DNA of 64,000 bases from Delphinapterus leucas (Eukaryota > Chordata > Mammalia > Artiodactyla > Monodontidae), in assembly GCF_002288925.2 (NCBI RefSeq), contig NW_022098024.1, positions 77,729 to 141,728 of the forward strand, given 5' to 3'. The position numbers and the translations under genes are program-made. Below the pieces are notes generated by a model. It saw only the letters and a list, made by a program, of their open reading frames with translations, made no database searches and was not told where the DNA came from. Each line of letters opens with the position of its first letter. The stretch's first letter is position 1. Shown in pieces: positions 23,762 through 34,595 of this stretch.

Positions 23762-23990
23762 AGCTGTACAAACTTGGGCAACTTTCTTAAACTCTTTGTG
23801 TTATTTTCAAAAATCAGTATATTATTTAATTATGAAGGCAGTAAGTTAGGAAATGTAAAATATTTACAACAATCCCTGGCACATACTAAGAGCTATAAAG
23901 CATTTTTCTATTTCCACCATAATACATAATACCCTAGATTCCTTATGATATCATGGGCTGGAGTTTAGATGCCTAAACAATAGAATTTAA
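23762..23990 (+). repeat. Inverted-repeat arm A (contains a MIR)
   Basis: Its reverse complement aligns by eye with 24939-25180 at roughly four bases in five, across about 90 bp of non-MIR sequence and an adjoining MIR. The 32 bp core at 23947-23978 differs from 24951-24982 at only 3 positions. Both arms share the same private MIR indels, so this is one duplicated locus and not two independent MIRs. Confidence 0.85.
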
Positions 23991-24938
23991 TAACCAAAGT
24001 TGCCCATTAAAGTAGATCTGCATTTTGCAGGAACGTATCTGCATTAGCAATCCTCTTGTCCTCAGTTATTGGCTAGGAGTAGCACCAGGCAGGGGAGGAC
24101 CCAGAGGGAAGCAGCTGTTGTCATCAGGAAATTGCTCTCCACTAGAGCAAGGAGATTGGAGTGGCGCATTATCATGGCTGCCACAAAGATGTACAATATG
24201 ATTCTGATTATATAAAGTCTGTGATACAGTTTACGTATTGTTTGTGGATACACAGATATACAGGAAACATTTTAGAACATGCTTTGGAATAAGGTCCAAA
24301 TTCAGGGTAATGGTTTACTACAGGGACCAGGGAAAGAGGAAAATGGGAACAAAGAGGGCACTTCAGTTCATAAATCTTTATTGTTAAAAATCTAAATAGT
24401 GGTTACACTGGTATTTACCATATTACACTCTCTATTGTTTTCATTATCCTAATGTATTTTTTAATAATAATGCACTAAAGCTAATTAAGAAGCAATGTAG
24501 TGGGTGTGAGTTACAAAAAGTGGTTGGGAAATCTTGTTTTAACTGAAAAGCAGAAGTCAGGGAGGTAGGCACAAATCTCGTAAGTTTCCATTTAAGACCA
24601 CTACTGTGAATCATGTTACATGAAACAAAGTAATCACTGAATGAAGAACAGTTTTACTGCAGATCAGCTTCTTTTTCCATTTTGGGGCATTGCAGAGGAA
24701 GATTTTTTTAACAGATGATACAGTCACAGATTTAGTCTGTGTAACAATTGCAAATGTCCTAAAGCACAGAAGGGACTTTTCTTGTCTTCATGGGAGGGAA
24801 GGATGAAGTAATGCCATTGCTGTTATTTTTCTGTCACTGTTGCATTATTTATATTTGGTCACTGGTATGAGCATTTTAAGGAGATAGCTAAGAGTTTAAA
24901 TAGGTCCTACTGAGAATGGAAAAAGAGTATTTAATTTT
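23991..24938. other. Spacer between inverted arms
   Basis: About 950 bp. The part at 24250-24480 resembles an old L1 3'UTR (gggaccagggaaagagg, tagtggttacactggtattt), possibly from the same L1M that ends at 23615. The rest is unrecognised. Confidence 0.4.
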
Positions 24939-25180
24939 TTAAGTTCTAAAGTTTAGGCATCTAAATTCCAGCTCACGATATCGAATGGATTATAGGGTGT
25001 TATGTGTTATAGTGGAAACAATAGAACAAATGTTTTACAGCTCTTACTATGTGCCAAGGACTATTGTAAACATTTTACATTTCCTAACTCACTACCCTAT
25101 GAGTTAAATAATATACTGATTTTGACTTTTTGAAAATAAAGGCACAAGAGTTTAAGAAAGTTGACCAAGTTTGTTCAGCT
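24939..25180 (-). repeat. Inverted-repeat arm B (contains a reversed MIR)
   Basis: Partner of 23762-23990. It includes gtttaggcatctaaattcc at the spacer end and reversed MIR phrases (cttactatgtgccaagg, aagaaagttgaccaagt) at the outer end. Homology stops at ttcagct, where an L2 fragment begins. Confidence 0.85.
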
Positions 25181-25189
25181 AGCAAATTC

Positions 25190-25385
25190 TCTACAATGGC
25201 CTCAAGGTCCTGTATGATCCTGCCCCTTGCCTACCTCAGCCTTGTACAATGCACTACCTCCCATAAAATGCTCCAGTGACATAGGTCTCTTTTCCAGTCC
25301 CATAAACACATCAAGCCCTTTCTTGCCTCAGGGTGTTAACACGTAATGATTCCACCCTGGAATGTTATTTCTCCCACTATTCCCT
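25190..25385 (+). mobile_element. L2 relic
   Basis: atggcctcaaggtcctgtat, gatcctgccccttgcctacc, agccctttcttgcctcaggg and ccaccctggaatgttatttc match the L2 3' region. Confidence 0.75.
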
Positions 25386-25389
25386 TGGT

Positions 25390-25532
25390 GAAATATTTGT
25401 TTAAAACTTTAACCCAATTTTTATTTTTTGTTTTCTTATTACTTAGTTGTAAGAATTTTTACATATTTTAGACACTAATCCTTTTCATTTTTGGAACGGT
25501 GTCTTTTGAAGAGCAAAGTTTTTAATATCTAT
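25390..25532 (-). mobile_element. L1M ORF2 fragment, reverse
   Basis: tagttgtaagaatttttac, atattttagacactaatcc and gtgtcttttgaagagcaaag are reversed ORF2 phrases from the segment that starts with cttcaaaggacacc. Confidence 0.65.
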
Positions 25533-25534
25533 AA

Positions 25535-26035
25535 ACATCCATCTGATGAAGGATTTGTACCTAGGATTCACCAAAGAAGATATACAGATGGCAAATGAGC
25601 ACTAAAAACTGCTCAACATCATTAGTCATTAGGGAAACGCAAACTAAAACCACCAGAATGGAGAAGATAAAAATGACTGACATATGAAATGCTGGTGAGG
25701 GTGTGGAACAACTGGAACCCTCATAATCTGCTGATAGGTATATAAAATATACTTTTTTTGAAATATACTTTCCAAATACACTTTGGAAGACAATTTGGTG
25801 GTTTCTTTTAAAGTTAAGCATACATCTGCCATATGATTCAGCCATTCCATTCCTAGGCATTTTTCCTATTGAAAATAAACCAAATGTCTAAAAAAAAAAA
25901 TCCTACACAATGCTCATAGCAGCTTTATTTGCATTGGTCCCATATGAGAAACAACCCGAATGCTCATAAACAGGTGAATGGATAAAAAAATTGGGGGTAT
26001 ATTATATAGTGGAATACATGCAACAACACAGATTG
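25535..26035 (+). mobile_element. L1M ORF2 3' fragment, forward
   Basis: agatggcaaatgagcac, cattagggaaacgcaaac, catatgattcagccattcc, atagcagctttatttgc and cataaacaggtgaatggat give the forward end of ORF2. It sits between reverse L1 pieces and stops before any 3'UTR or poly-A. Confidence 0.8.
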
Positions 26036-26813
26036 ATTTTGAAATTTTTTCCATACTTCCCTGTCTTCTCCAACTTTTGTCTCATTTATTCTAATAGCTT
26101 TGATATAGATGTCAGAGAATTTTTTCATAGATGATCATGTCATCTGTAAATAATGACATTTTTGCTTCTTTTCCAATCTGAATATTTTTAATTTCCTTGG
26201 CTTGATATATTGCACTGGCCAGAATCTTCAATACAATATTTACAGAAGTGGTGAGGTTAAGATGCTTGCCTTATTCCTGATTTTAGTGGAAAAGCACAGG
26301 AAGTTCATTTATATTCCTAGTTTGCTAAGAATTATTATTAGGAATGAGTGTTGGATTTTGTTAAATGTTTTTTTCTGCATTTATTGATTATCATATTTTT
26401 TCATTTTTTCATAATATAATGAATTACATTGATTGACTTTCGCATGTTAAATCAAACTGGCAGTCTTACATGTATTATCCTTCTTATATATTGTTGTATT
26501 TGGATTTGATCAGGTGAAATTTAGTTAGGAAGTTTTTTATCTATGTTCCAGAGGGATTTGATGTGTAGCTTTCTTTGTCTGCTTTTGGTGTGAGAGTGTG
26601 ATAGTGGCCTCATTAGATAGGTTGGCAAGCATTCCCTCATCTTCTATTTTTTGGAAGAGTTTGTGAGGAATTGGTATTTTTTCTTCTTTAAATGTTTGGT
26701 CAAGTTCCCCAGTGAAGTCATCTGTACCTGGAGTTTTTTTGTTTTTTTTTTTTGTGGAGAGATTTTTAATTACAAATTCAATTTCTTTAAGATATAGATG
26801 GTTGTTCAGGTTA
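26036..26813 (-). mobile_element. L1M ORF2 (RT region), reverse
   Basis: gatgatcatgtcatctgtaa, agaagtggtgaggttaagat, cattgattgactttcgcatg, ggaagagtttgtgaggaatt and gaagtcatctgtacctggag are reversed RT-domain phrases. A 106-codon minus-strand frame (26537-26857) keeps a recognisable stretch of RT reading but is broken on both sides and runs into the inserted LTR. Confidence 0.88.
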
Positions 26814-27192
26814 TGTATTAGTCTTAGTCTGATCATGCTACTGTAACAAAGTACCATAGGCCAGGTGGCTTATAAACAGCAGAAATTTATTTTATTTAGT
26901 TCTGAAGATTGAAGTCCAAGATTAGGGTACCAGCATAGTCGAGCTGTGGTGAGAGTCCTCTTCTGGATTGCAACTGCCAACTTCTTATTGGATCCTCACA
27001 TGCTGGAGAGCAGGGAGGGAAAGACAGCTTTACTGTGACTCTTATAATGGCACTGATCCCATTCATGAGGGCTCCACTCTCAAGAACTTATCTGATCCTA
27101 ATTACCTCCCAACCCACCTCCTAACACCATCACATTCGGGGTAAAGTTTCAACATATGAACTTTTCGGAGACAAAAACTTTCAATCCATACA
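26814..27192 (-). mobile_element. MaLR (MLT1-type) solo LTR, reverse, inserted in L1
   Basis: Starts tgtattagtc and ends ccatacaa's first cca/taca. Internal phrases are gtaacaaagtaccatagg, ggtggcttataaacagcag, gaagtccaagattagg and aattacctcccaa. The L1 reading resumes on the far side. No clean TSD was found. Confidence 0.75.
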
Positions 27193-27783
27193 ATATTTTT
27201 TCATGAAGGCGTTTGATAGTTTGCATCTTTCAAGTAATTTGTTTATTTCATTTCTGTTATTCAATTTGTTGGCCTAAATTTTTTAAAAAATATTCTCTTG
27301 TTATTTTTAAAATATCTCTAGGAGTCTCCTCTGTCATTCCATATTTTGATAATTGGTATCTTTACTCCATTTTCCCCTATCATTCTGGCTAGAGATTTGT
27401 TGATTTTATTAATCTTCTTAAATAACTAACTTTTCGTTTCATTGACTTTCTATTTTCCTGTTTTGTATTTGTTTTCAGTTCTTCTTTGTATTACTTTCAT
27501 TCTTATGATTAATCTAGGTATAACTTGCTATTATTTTTCTAGTTTCCTAAGGTGGAAGCTGAGATCATTGTTTTGCAACCTTTTCTATTTTTTTAGTATA
27601 TATGTTCAATGCTATACATTTTACTTTATGGAATGGTTTATATGCATCTGACACTTTTGATATGCTGTTTTCATCTTAATTCAGTTCAAAGTATTTTCCC
27701 TTTTCCCTTTTGATTTCTTCTTTGTCTCCTGGGTTACTAAGAAATCTGTTCTTTTGTTTATAAAAATTGAGGGTTTTTGAAAA
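27193..27783 (-). mobile_element. L1M ORF2, reverse, continued
   Basis: caagtaatttgtttatttc, ctagagatttgttgatttt, ttcctaaggtggaagctgag and cctgggttactaagaaatc are reversed ORF2 phrases continuing across the LTR insertion. Confidence 0.85.
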
Positions 27784-28000
27784 TTTTTTTTTTTTTTTTT
27801 TTTTTTTTTGGTACGCGGGCCTCTCACTGTTGTGGCGTCTCCCGTTGTGGAGCACAGGCTGCGGACGCACAGGCTCAGCGGCCACGGCTCACGGGCCCAG
27901 CCACCCCGCGGCATGTGGGATCTTCCCGGACTGGGGCACGAACCCGTGTCCCCTGCATCAGCAGGCAGACTCTCAACCACTGCGCCACCAGGGAAACCCC
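27784..28000 (-). mobile_element. CHR-type SINE, full length, reverse, in L1
   Basis: A 26-base T-run, then ggtacgcgggcctctcac; ends caccagggaaacccc. The L1 sequence continues on both sides. Poly-T and A-rich flanks hide any clear TSD. Confidence 0.95.
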
Positions 28001-29107
28001 AAAAATATTTTTGTTTTTGACTTTTACTTTAATTGCATTGTAGTTCAAGAACATACTTTGTATGATTTGAATCATTTCAAATTTACTTGAATTCATTTTA
28101 TGATTCAGAATATGATCTATCATGGTAAATGTGTGCATTTGAAGATTTTGTATATTCAGTTATTGTTGGATGGAGTGTTTCATAAATATCAATTAGGTCA
28201 AGTTGTTTGATAGTGTTATTCATCTTTAATATCCTTACTGATTTGCTGCCCATTTGTTCTATCAGTTACTGAGAGAAGGGTGTTAAAATTTCCAACTGTA
28301 ATTACAGATTTGTTTATTGCTTCTTATTGTCCTATCAGTTTTTGCTGAAGCTGTATTATTAGGGGCATAAACATTTAAGATATGTCCTCTTGCTGCATTG
28401 ATCCCTTTAACATTATGAAATGACACTCTTTGCACCTGAACATATTTTTTGCTTCAAAATACTCTTTGTCTGAGAGAAATGTAGCCCCTCCAGCTTTCTT
28501 TTTATTAATGATAGTATGGTATATTTGTTTCCATTCTTTTACTTCTTACATGTTTGTTTCTTGTAGGAAGCATACAATTTGTTCTTACTTTTAAGAATCC
28601 AGCCTGACAATCTCTGTCTTTTAATTGAGTTGTTTAGACCATTTACATTAAATGTGGTTATCAGTATAGTTGAGCTTAAGTCACCATCTTACTATTTGCT
28701 TCTACTTTTCCACCTGCTTTTTGTTCCCTTTTTCCTTTTTTTGTGCCTTCTCTTGGGTTATTTAAAATATCTTGATTAACCCATTTTATTCATTGTTGGT
28801 TTGTTAGGTGTTGTTTTAGGGTATATGTCTGTAATTTATCATACTGTATTTTTGAGTAATATACCACTTTGGGTATTATATAAGAACTTTATAATGGTGT
28901 ACTTCCATATTCCTCCTCTATTTCTGTCATTTTGGTCATACACTTTACTTCTCCTTTTTGCTATTTCCAGTGCTCTTCATGCCTTTGTGTTGATGCAGAT
29001 TTCTATCTGGTATCATTTTCCTTCTGCCCCAAGGAGTTTTTAAAAACATTTTTGTAGTACATGTCTGCTGGTGATGAATCCTTTCTGCTTTTATTTATTT
29101 TCCTTCA
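28001..29107 (-). mobile_element. L1M ORF2 N-terminal region, reverse
   Basis: catgatctatcatggtaa-type phrase at 28110, aattgagttgtttagaccat, acattaaatgtggttatcag and ttcttgtaggaagcatac correspond to the endonuclease side of ORF2; after about 29040 it enters ORF1-side sequence. No intact frame. Confidence 0.85.
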
Positions 29108-29366
29108 TTTATGAAAGATATTCTTTTGCTGGGAATATAATGAACAACTGACAGTTTTTTCTTTTAATAATTTAAAGATGTTGTTTTACTGTCTCATTAT
29201 GAGTTATATTTTTCTGCTTCTTTGTATGCCTTCTAATTGTTTATGAAAGATATTCTTTTGCTGGGAATATAATGAACAACTGACAGTTTTTTCTTTTAAT
29301 AATTCAAAGATGTTTTACTATCTCATTATGAGATATTTTTCTGCTTCTTTGTATGCCTTCTAATTT
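29108..29366 (-). repeat. Tandem duplication (132 + 127 bp) in L1M
   Basis: Copy 1 is 29108-29239 and copy 2 is 29240-29366. They differ by two substitutions and two short deletions (3 and 2 bp) by eye, far less than the divergence of the host L1M. Both begin tttatgaaagatattctttt. Confidence 0.95.
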
Positions 29367-30030
29367 TTTGATTTGATGATAGGCATATTTAATTTTACCT
29401 CATTAAGTACTGGATATTTTTGTATTCCTATAAATTTTCTTGAATTTTGTTCTGAGGTGTATTTAATTGAGCTTAAAATAGTTTCATCCCTTCAAAGCTT
29501 TCTGTTAAACTTTGTTAGGCAGGACCAAAACAGCCTTTATTCCAGAACTAAGTTTGTTTCATTATAAGCCAATATCCTTTTGAATACCTTACACCATCCT
29601 AGTTAATTACAAAGTTTTTTCTTTCTGGTTTATAGGAACAGAAATATTTCTGGCTTTCTGTGTTCCGTAGGGTTGGTTCCCTATGTTTCTTTTAGGTGAT
29701 TCTTTATCTGCTGTTGAATAGTTTCCTCACCTCCATGCTCTAGTCAGTACTCAGATGAAGACTTGAGGGGAACTTTTTGCAGATCTCTGGGGTTCTCTCT
29801 CCCTGCAACTTTTCCCTCTATGTGCTCTGCTCAGTGAACTCTAGCCTTCTTGGCCTCTCCAAACTCCAAGATCTCTTTTCTCAGTTCAGTAAGGTCACTG
29901 GACTCCACCTAGTTCCCTCTTTCTCTTCTGATAACTGAAAACTCTCTCAGGACAGTAAGCTGGGGCAAAGGTCACACCTCATTTATTTCCCCTCTCTCAT
30001 GGATAATTTTCCCATGCTACCTTAGGTTCA
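29367..30030 (-). mobile_element. L1M 5'UTR side, reverse
   Basis: gtactggatatttttgtattcc, gctttctgttaaactttgtt, agtcagtactcagatgaag and ttcagtaaggtcactggact match the 5' region of L1MC/L1MD-like elements in reverse, making this the 5' side of the L1 block that began near 26036. Confidence 0.75.
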
Positions 30031-30124
30031 GTGCTTGAAAATAACTGTCTGGTTTCTAAATTACTTCAGGCCAGAGGTAAAACTCGTCCCTATTACATCA
30101 TCTTTGCCAGAAGAAGTAGTATTT

Positions 30125-30281
30125 ACTTGGCTAATTCTTAATTGTAATTTTAGTCTCTGGTTAAATCTCTCTTCCCTAGGTATGCCTCTCCTGATCACTC
30201 TATGTAAGGTAGGCTCCCCCTGTTCTCATAACATTTGGCTATTTTGCTTCAGAATTCTTACACAATTAAAAGGTTATAGTT
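30125..30281 (+). mobile_element. L2 relic, first part
   Basis: ggttaaatctctcttccc and gcctctcctgatcactctat fit the L2 3' region. Continues after the SINE. Confidence 0.6.
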
Positions 30282-30487
30282 GGGCTTCCCTGGTGGCGCA
30301 GTGGTTGAGAGTCTGCCTGCTGATGCAGGGGACGCGGGTTCGTGCCCCGGTCTGGGAGGATCCCACATGCCGCGGAGCGGTTGGGCCCGTGAGCCATGGC
30401 CACTGAGCCTGCGCGTCTGGAGCCTGTGCTCCGCAACGGGAAAGGCCGCAACAGTGAGAGGCCCGCGTACCGCAAAAAAAAAAAAAA
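30282..30487 (+). mobile_element. CHR-type SINE, full length, in L2
   Basis: gggcttccctggtggcgc to cccgcgtaccgc plus poly-A. The TSD aaaaggttatagtt (14 bp) is at 30268-30281 and 30488-30501. A frame of 123 codons that runs into it is not a gene. Confidence 0.98.
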
Positions 30488-30501
30488 AAAAGGTTATAGT
30501 T

Positions 30502-30655
30502 ATTTGTGGGTTGATTTGTTCAGTAACTACATCCACTACTAAATAATAAGCCTTGAGCAAAGACTATACTGTTAGATTCACCTTTGTATCCTTAATACCT
30601 AATACTATGCTTAGCGTATGGTATAATTCCAAATATTTGTTGAACAAATAAACGG
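30502..30655 (+). mobile_element. L2 3' end, second part
   Basis: cctttgtatccttaatacct, aatactatgcttagcgtatg and atatttgttgaacaaataaa are the L2 3' terminus resuming after the SINE. Confidence 0.7.
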
Positions 30656-31065
30656 TTGTAGGACAGCGACAGTGCACCTCTTTGTGTCACATCTGTGCCA
30701 GTGTATTCTTATTTGCATTTTGTTGGAATGAAAGTAATATTGAAAATACATGCTGTTTATCTCAGAGTATTTTCATCTACTTAGCTAACAAAGAGCAACA
30801 TTAACTTAGTAGACATATGAGGCTGTTAACATTTTGTTCTTCCAATATGTGAAATTCTAGTTTGTGTGCATTTCTACCTATCTTAGCAGTTATATGTGTA
30901 TGTGTGTTTTTGTGTGTATGTGTGTGGAGGCTGGTTCATTTGGACTTAGTATCATCAAAATCAGTTCCCTCATCATTGTCACAGATAGAGCCACTATTAT
31001 GAATAGATTTTGTAGACTTCCAGAGTTTTTTCTATGGTTTTATATATAAAATTTGGCTTTGTATA
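30656..31065. other. No gene; unique, TG-rich patch
   Basis: A (TG)-rich imperfect tract is at about 30892-30928. The rest is unrecognised. Confidence 0.45.
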
Positions 31066-31385
31066 TTTCAACACTGTGTTGCTAGGAGAATATACATTTA
31101 TGCTTCTTATAACTTGTATAATTATTCTTTATCATATGAAATATCCATATTTCCACGTTTTAACTTTTTTTGCTTTAATTTTATGTTGATTTATATTAGT
31201 ATTGCTACAGGATTTTTTTTGAGGAGATGATTTGCCTATTTCTTTTTGTAATACATTTGTTTTCAATCTCCTGATGACTAGTTTTTCTTATCCATTTAAT
31301 AAATAAATCCATTCATTTTGATTTTTGATGTGTTTGGACTTGTTCTGGCCATCTAATTCTGCATCTTTATTTTCTCTGTTCTATG
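31066..31385 (-). mobile_element. L1 (L1ME-like) ORF2 5' fragment, reverse
   Basis: ttatattagtattgctacag, ctccttgatgacta-like phrase at 31270 and ttttctctgttctatgag are reversed phrases from the ORF2 endonuclease region. Continues at 31906. Confidence 0.55.
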
Positions 31386-31905
31386 AGTTGTCTATTGCCA
31401 TGTATATAATGCCCCCCCCCAACTTCATGGCTTTCAACAACAATAATTTTTTAATTATCTTCCTTAGTTTCTATGGGTAAGGAATTCAGATGAGCAGAGA
31501 AGAGATGGCTTTTCTCTGTTCTATGATGTTTTGATTATCAACTGGATTCATTTGGAAACTCATTCACTCATATGTTTGGTAGTTAATGCTAGTGTTGGCT
31601 AGGAATCTAGCTGGGGCTTTTGACTGAACATCCTCGTGTGGCTTCTCCGTTTGGCTTGGGCTTCCTTACAGTATGGTGATCGGGTTTGAAAGTCAAGTGT
31701 ACTGAGAGAGCCAGGTAGAAGCCATTTTGTCTTTTATGACCTAGCCTCAGAAGTCAGGAAGCATCACATTCACTGAATCCTATTAGTTGAGATATTTATA
31801 AAGTTCTATCTAGGTTCAAGGAAGGGAACGTAGACTTCATCCATCAGTGGAGTTGTGTCAACTACACATTTTAAGAAGAACATGTGGCATGGCATATATA
31901 GTGGT
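31386..31905 (-). mobile_element. Probable LTR-class repeat inserted in L1
   Basis: tctattgccatgtatataat, tcatggctttcaacaaca, ttggcttgggcttccttaca, gcctcagaagtcaggaagc and ggttcaaggaagggaacg follow a MaLR-like reversed LTR, and L1 phrases flank it on both sides. A C9 run is at 31411. Family not certain. Confidence 0.5.
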
Positions 31906-32210
31906 GTGACCACCTTTAGAAAATACAAATCTGCTGCATCTTGTTTACATTTGTACCTTTTTTCCTATTTTTGTTGAATTGATACAGTTTGCTTTGTTCT
32001 ATTTTCCCTCACTACTGGCTTCAAAGTTATACATTTTATACTTTTAGCTTACCAGTGATTGCTTAAAATTTTTAATATGCATATGTAAACTTACATTTTT
32101 CTAACAAACTTGTAGTTAATTCATATCTAGTTCTATCAAGGCAAAAAGTAGCACACTTTTACTTCCCTCTGCCTGCCTTACTCTGCCAAAAAACATGTTG
32201 TAATTGACTG
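31906..32210 (-). mobile_element. L1 fragment, reverse, continued
   Basis: tttttcctatttttgttgaa, ccctcactactggcttcaaa and cttttagcttaccagtgatt continue the L1 of 31066-31385. Confidence 0.55.
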
Positions 32211-32324
32211 GATTTTAATATGTTTGTTATTAAAATACATTTTAAAAATCAGTATTTACTTTATGTTCTAATTTCCTTTTGCTTGCTGAGAGGTGATAGA
32301 GTGAAATGCTTAATTTCACTGAGG

Positions 32325-32525
32325 GGTGAGACAATCTGGTCTTGTTAGACTCTTACTAGAAGTGTGACTGGACAATTACTTTGAGCATTTTTGTCTTTAA
32401 AATGGGAGAATATTTAGACCTGTTTCTACCTAATAGGTAGAAAAGATATGAGATGATATACATAAAGCACTTAGCATAATGCCTGACACTTAGTAAACTT
32501 TCAGTATTGTTTGAAGTATTATCAA
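32325..32525 (+). mobile_element. MIR relic
   Basis: cttactagaagtgtgactgg, gtctttaaaatgggag, gcacttagcataatgcctga and cacttagtaaactttcag follow the MIR order. Confidence 0.68.
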
Positions 32526-32552
32526 TGGTTTCTAAATATTTAAAAAACTTCT

Positions 32553-32797
32553 TGGGACTTCCCTGGTGGTCCAGTGGGTAAGAATCTGCACTCCCAATGC
32601 AGGGGGCCCGGGTTGGATCCCTGGTCGGGGAACTAGATCCCACATGCATGCCACAACTAAGAAGCCCACATGTGACAACGAAGAGTTTGCATGCCACAAC
32701 TAAGAAGCCCACATGCCGCAACGAAGATCCTGCATACTGCAACTAAGACCCAGCACAACCAAAATAAATAAATAAAAAATATATTTTTTAAAAATAT
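32553..32797 (+). mobile_element. Older CHR-1-like SINE with 43 bp internal repeats
   Basis: gggacttccctggtggtcc, agtgggtaagaatctgc and gggcccgggttggatccc form a tRNA-Glu-like head, then two full units and part of a third of a 43 bp repeat (32646-32688, 32689-32731, 32732 on), then aaaataaataaataaa. The TSD aaaaacttct is at 32543-32552 and 32798-32807. Different from the eleven other SINEs, whose tail is gagaggcccgcg. Confidence 0.93.
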
Positions 32798-32807
32798 AAA
32801 AACTTCT

Positions 32808-33910
32808 CATGTTTTTCTTCTTATTAGTATCTTTTACTGCTAAAGATCTTCCAGCTTTTTTCTTTATTACCCTTGTCTTTCTCCCCAGGCATTACATGAC
32901 AAGTATATTGGGTACATGGCTTGGATTTGTTGTGCAAGCATTGACATTCCTCAATATCAGTTTATACCTGGATTACTCTTATGTTGGTTAAATAAGGCCA
33001 TTCTCAGTGAAAACTGAAAAAAATTTTTAAAAATCACATGAGATTGATTCTAACATTGACAGTGTGAACCAGTATTCATCATGTATTCTTGCTACAAGAT
33101 TAGAATATCTTGAATGCCATCTAGGCATGTGTCATAAATGGAATAATATATGTCAGGATGAGGGAGTAGACTATAAATAGGTGATCCTTTTATTCTCCCT
33201 GGAAATTTGTTTTTACCACCAGTTATTATCCAAGAACCTTATCCCTTTTATTTCTATTTTAATCTCTTACCCTTTCCTCTTTTTGGTGTTTAATGAGCAC
33301 TCAATTTTCACCTAGCTAAGAATACTTGGTAAAGTTGGGTAGCAATGATTAGAGGTTCAGGTTTAAAAGAATCAGAAATATTGTAAGCTACAGAGATGAT
33401 TCAAAGTCATAGATAACAGCGCATGTACCTATCAGAGATGAAAGTGGGAAGGTAAGGATTTGGGTGGTACAGCAATAGGTAGGTGGGCTTTGTGGTGGCA
33501 ATTGTAGCATAGCTATACTAAGGCAAAAGGGCATCATGACTCACCATTATATCTCTAGAAATAAATTGGGAGGTTACAAGATAGCTTTAGATATTTCCCA
33601 TTTTGAAAAATAACGTACGGGACAAGTCAAATTGTTCCTCCTAAGCAGTGACTCCAGGCTGATTGGTTACAAATTGGTTGCAATCAGGAGGATAGCTCTG
33701 TTAGAAATTCTGCTTGCATGTGGATTTGGAAGTGTTTGTAGGTGTTCTGAGAAGACTGCATGGGTCATCTGGAAAGTCATTGATCCCTTGAGGCACGTGG
33801 GAAAAGAGGAGCATACTACACATCATATATATGAGCAAACCTCCTTATTAGCACAAAACCCATTTCTGTGATACATCTATTCTGAAGAAATTTCTGGGCA
33901 AAGAACAAAA
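32808..33910. other. No gene; unique sequence
   Basis: No repeat family or coding signal recognised. The 79-codon frame near 33632 has no recognisable domain. Confidence 0.45.
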
Positions 33911-33914
33911 CTAT

Positions 33915-34175
33915 AGAATAGTGGTTAAACAATTGAGTCCTCGATTAAGACTGCCTGGGTGTGAAATCTAACTCTAAAACCTGCTAGTCATGTCTGTATG
34001 AGAAAGTTATTTACCTTTTCTCTGCCTCACTTTTCTCATCCATAAAATGGAGTTAATATTAGCAAACTTATAAGGCTGTTGTGAGGATTTAACAAGGTAA
34101 TACAGGTGAAATACTTGTAACAGTGGTACTCGCATCCTAGGCACTCAATAAATATTAGCAATGATTCTTAACACG
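33915..34175 (+). mobile_element. MIR, nearly full length
   Basis: atagtggttaaacaattgag, actgcctgggtgtgaaatc, cctcacttttctcatccat, aaggctgttgtgaggattta and gcactcaataaatattagc give the complete MIR order. Confidence 0.8.
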
Positions 34176-34299
34176 TGAGAGATTGAGAGTGGGGATGTGG
34201 AGAGTAAGTACAAGATATTTGGAATATGTTCTCATACTTGTGATGATTTTTTTAAACTTATTGTATCTCAGGATGTCCTTAAGGATTGCTGTTGGTGCA

Positions 34300-34595
34300 C
34301 AGATTGTTAGAGGAGATAGTCCAGTGCAAGTGAAAGAACATAGCTCAAGGCTTTCTGAGTTCTGGATATGGGCTTGGAGAAGTCACCCTAGTTTTTTAAG
34401 CCTCAGTTTTTCCTTTTCTTCCTGACAAGAATATTAATCTTTGTTCTTACTGCCTCACAGGGTTGTCAGAAGATGGAATGCTTTATAAATTATAAAGGGT
34501 TGTAGCTGTCTCACATCCTTTTTGGGAGCAGCTGTATATAAATTATAAATAAAAAGTACTATGCAAATATAAGGAATTATTACTGTTATATATTC
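34300..34595 (+). mobile_element. MIR relic
   Basis: cttggagaagtcaccctag, agcctcagtttttccttt, ctcacagggttgtcagaaga and agtactatgcaaatataagg follow a MIR-like order, extended by a partial repeat of tataaattataaa. Confidence 0.6.

Noticed and set aside
29108..29366. Possible CRISPR-like direct repeats
   Set aside because: Only two long copies without spacers, in a mammalian L1; this is a simple tandem duplication.
30282..30487. tRNA-like head of the SINEs as tRNA genes
   Set aside because: The A- and B-box-like segments belong to tRNA-derived SINEs; there is no complete cloverleaf, and each is followed by the SINE body and poly-A.
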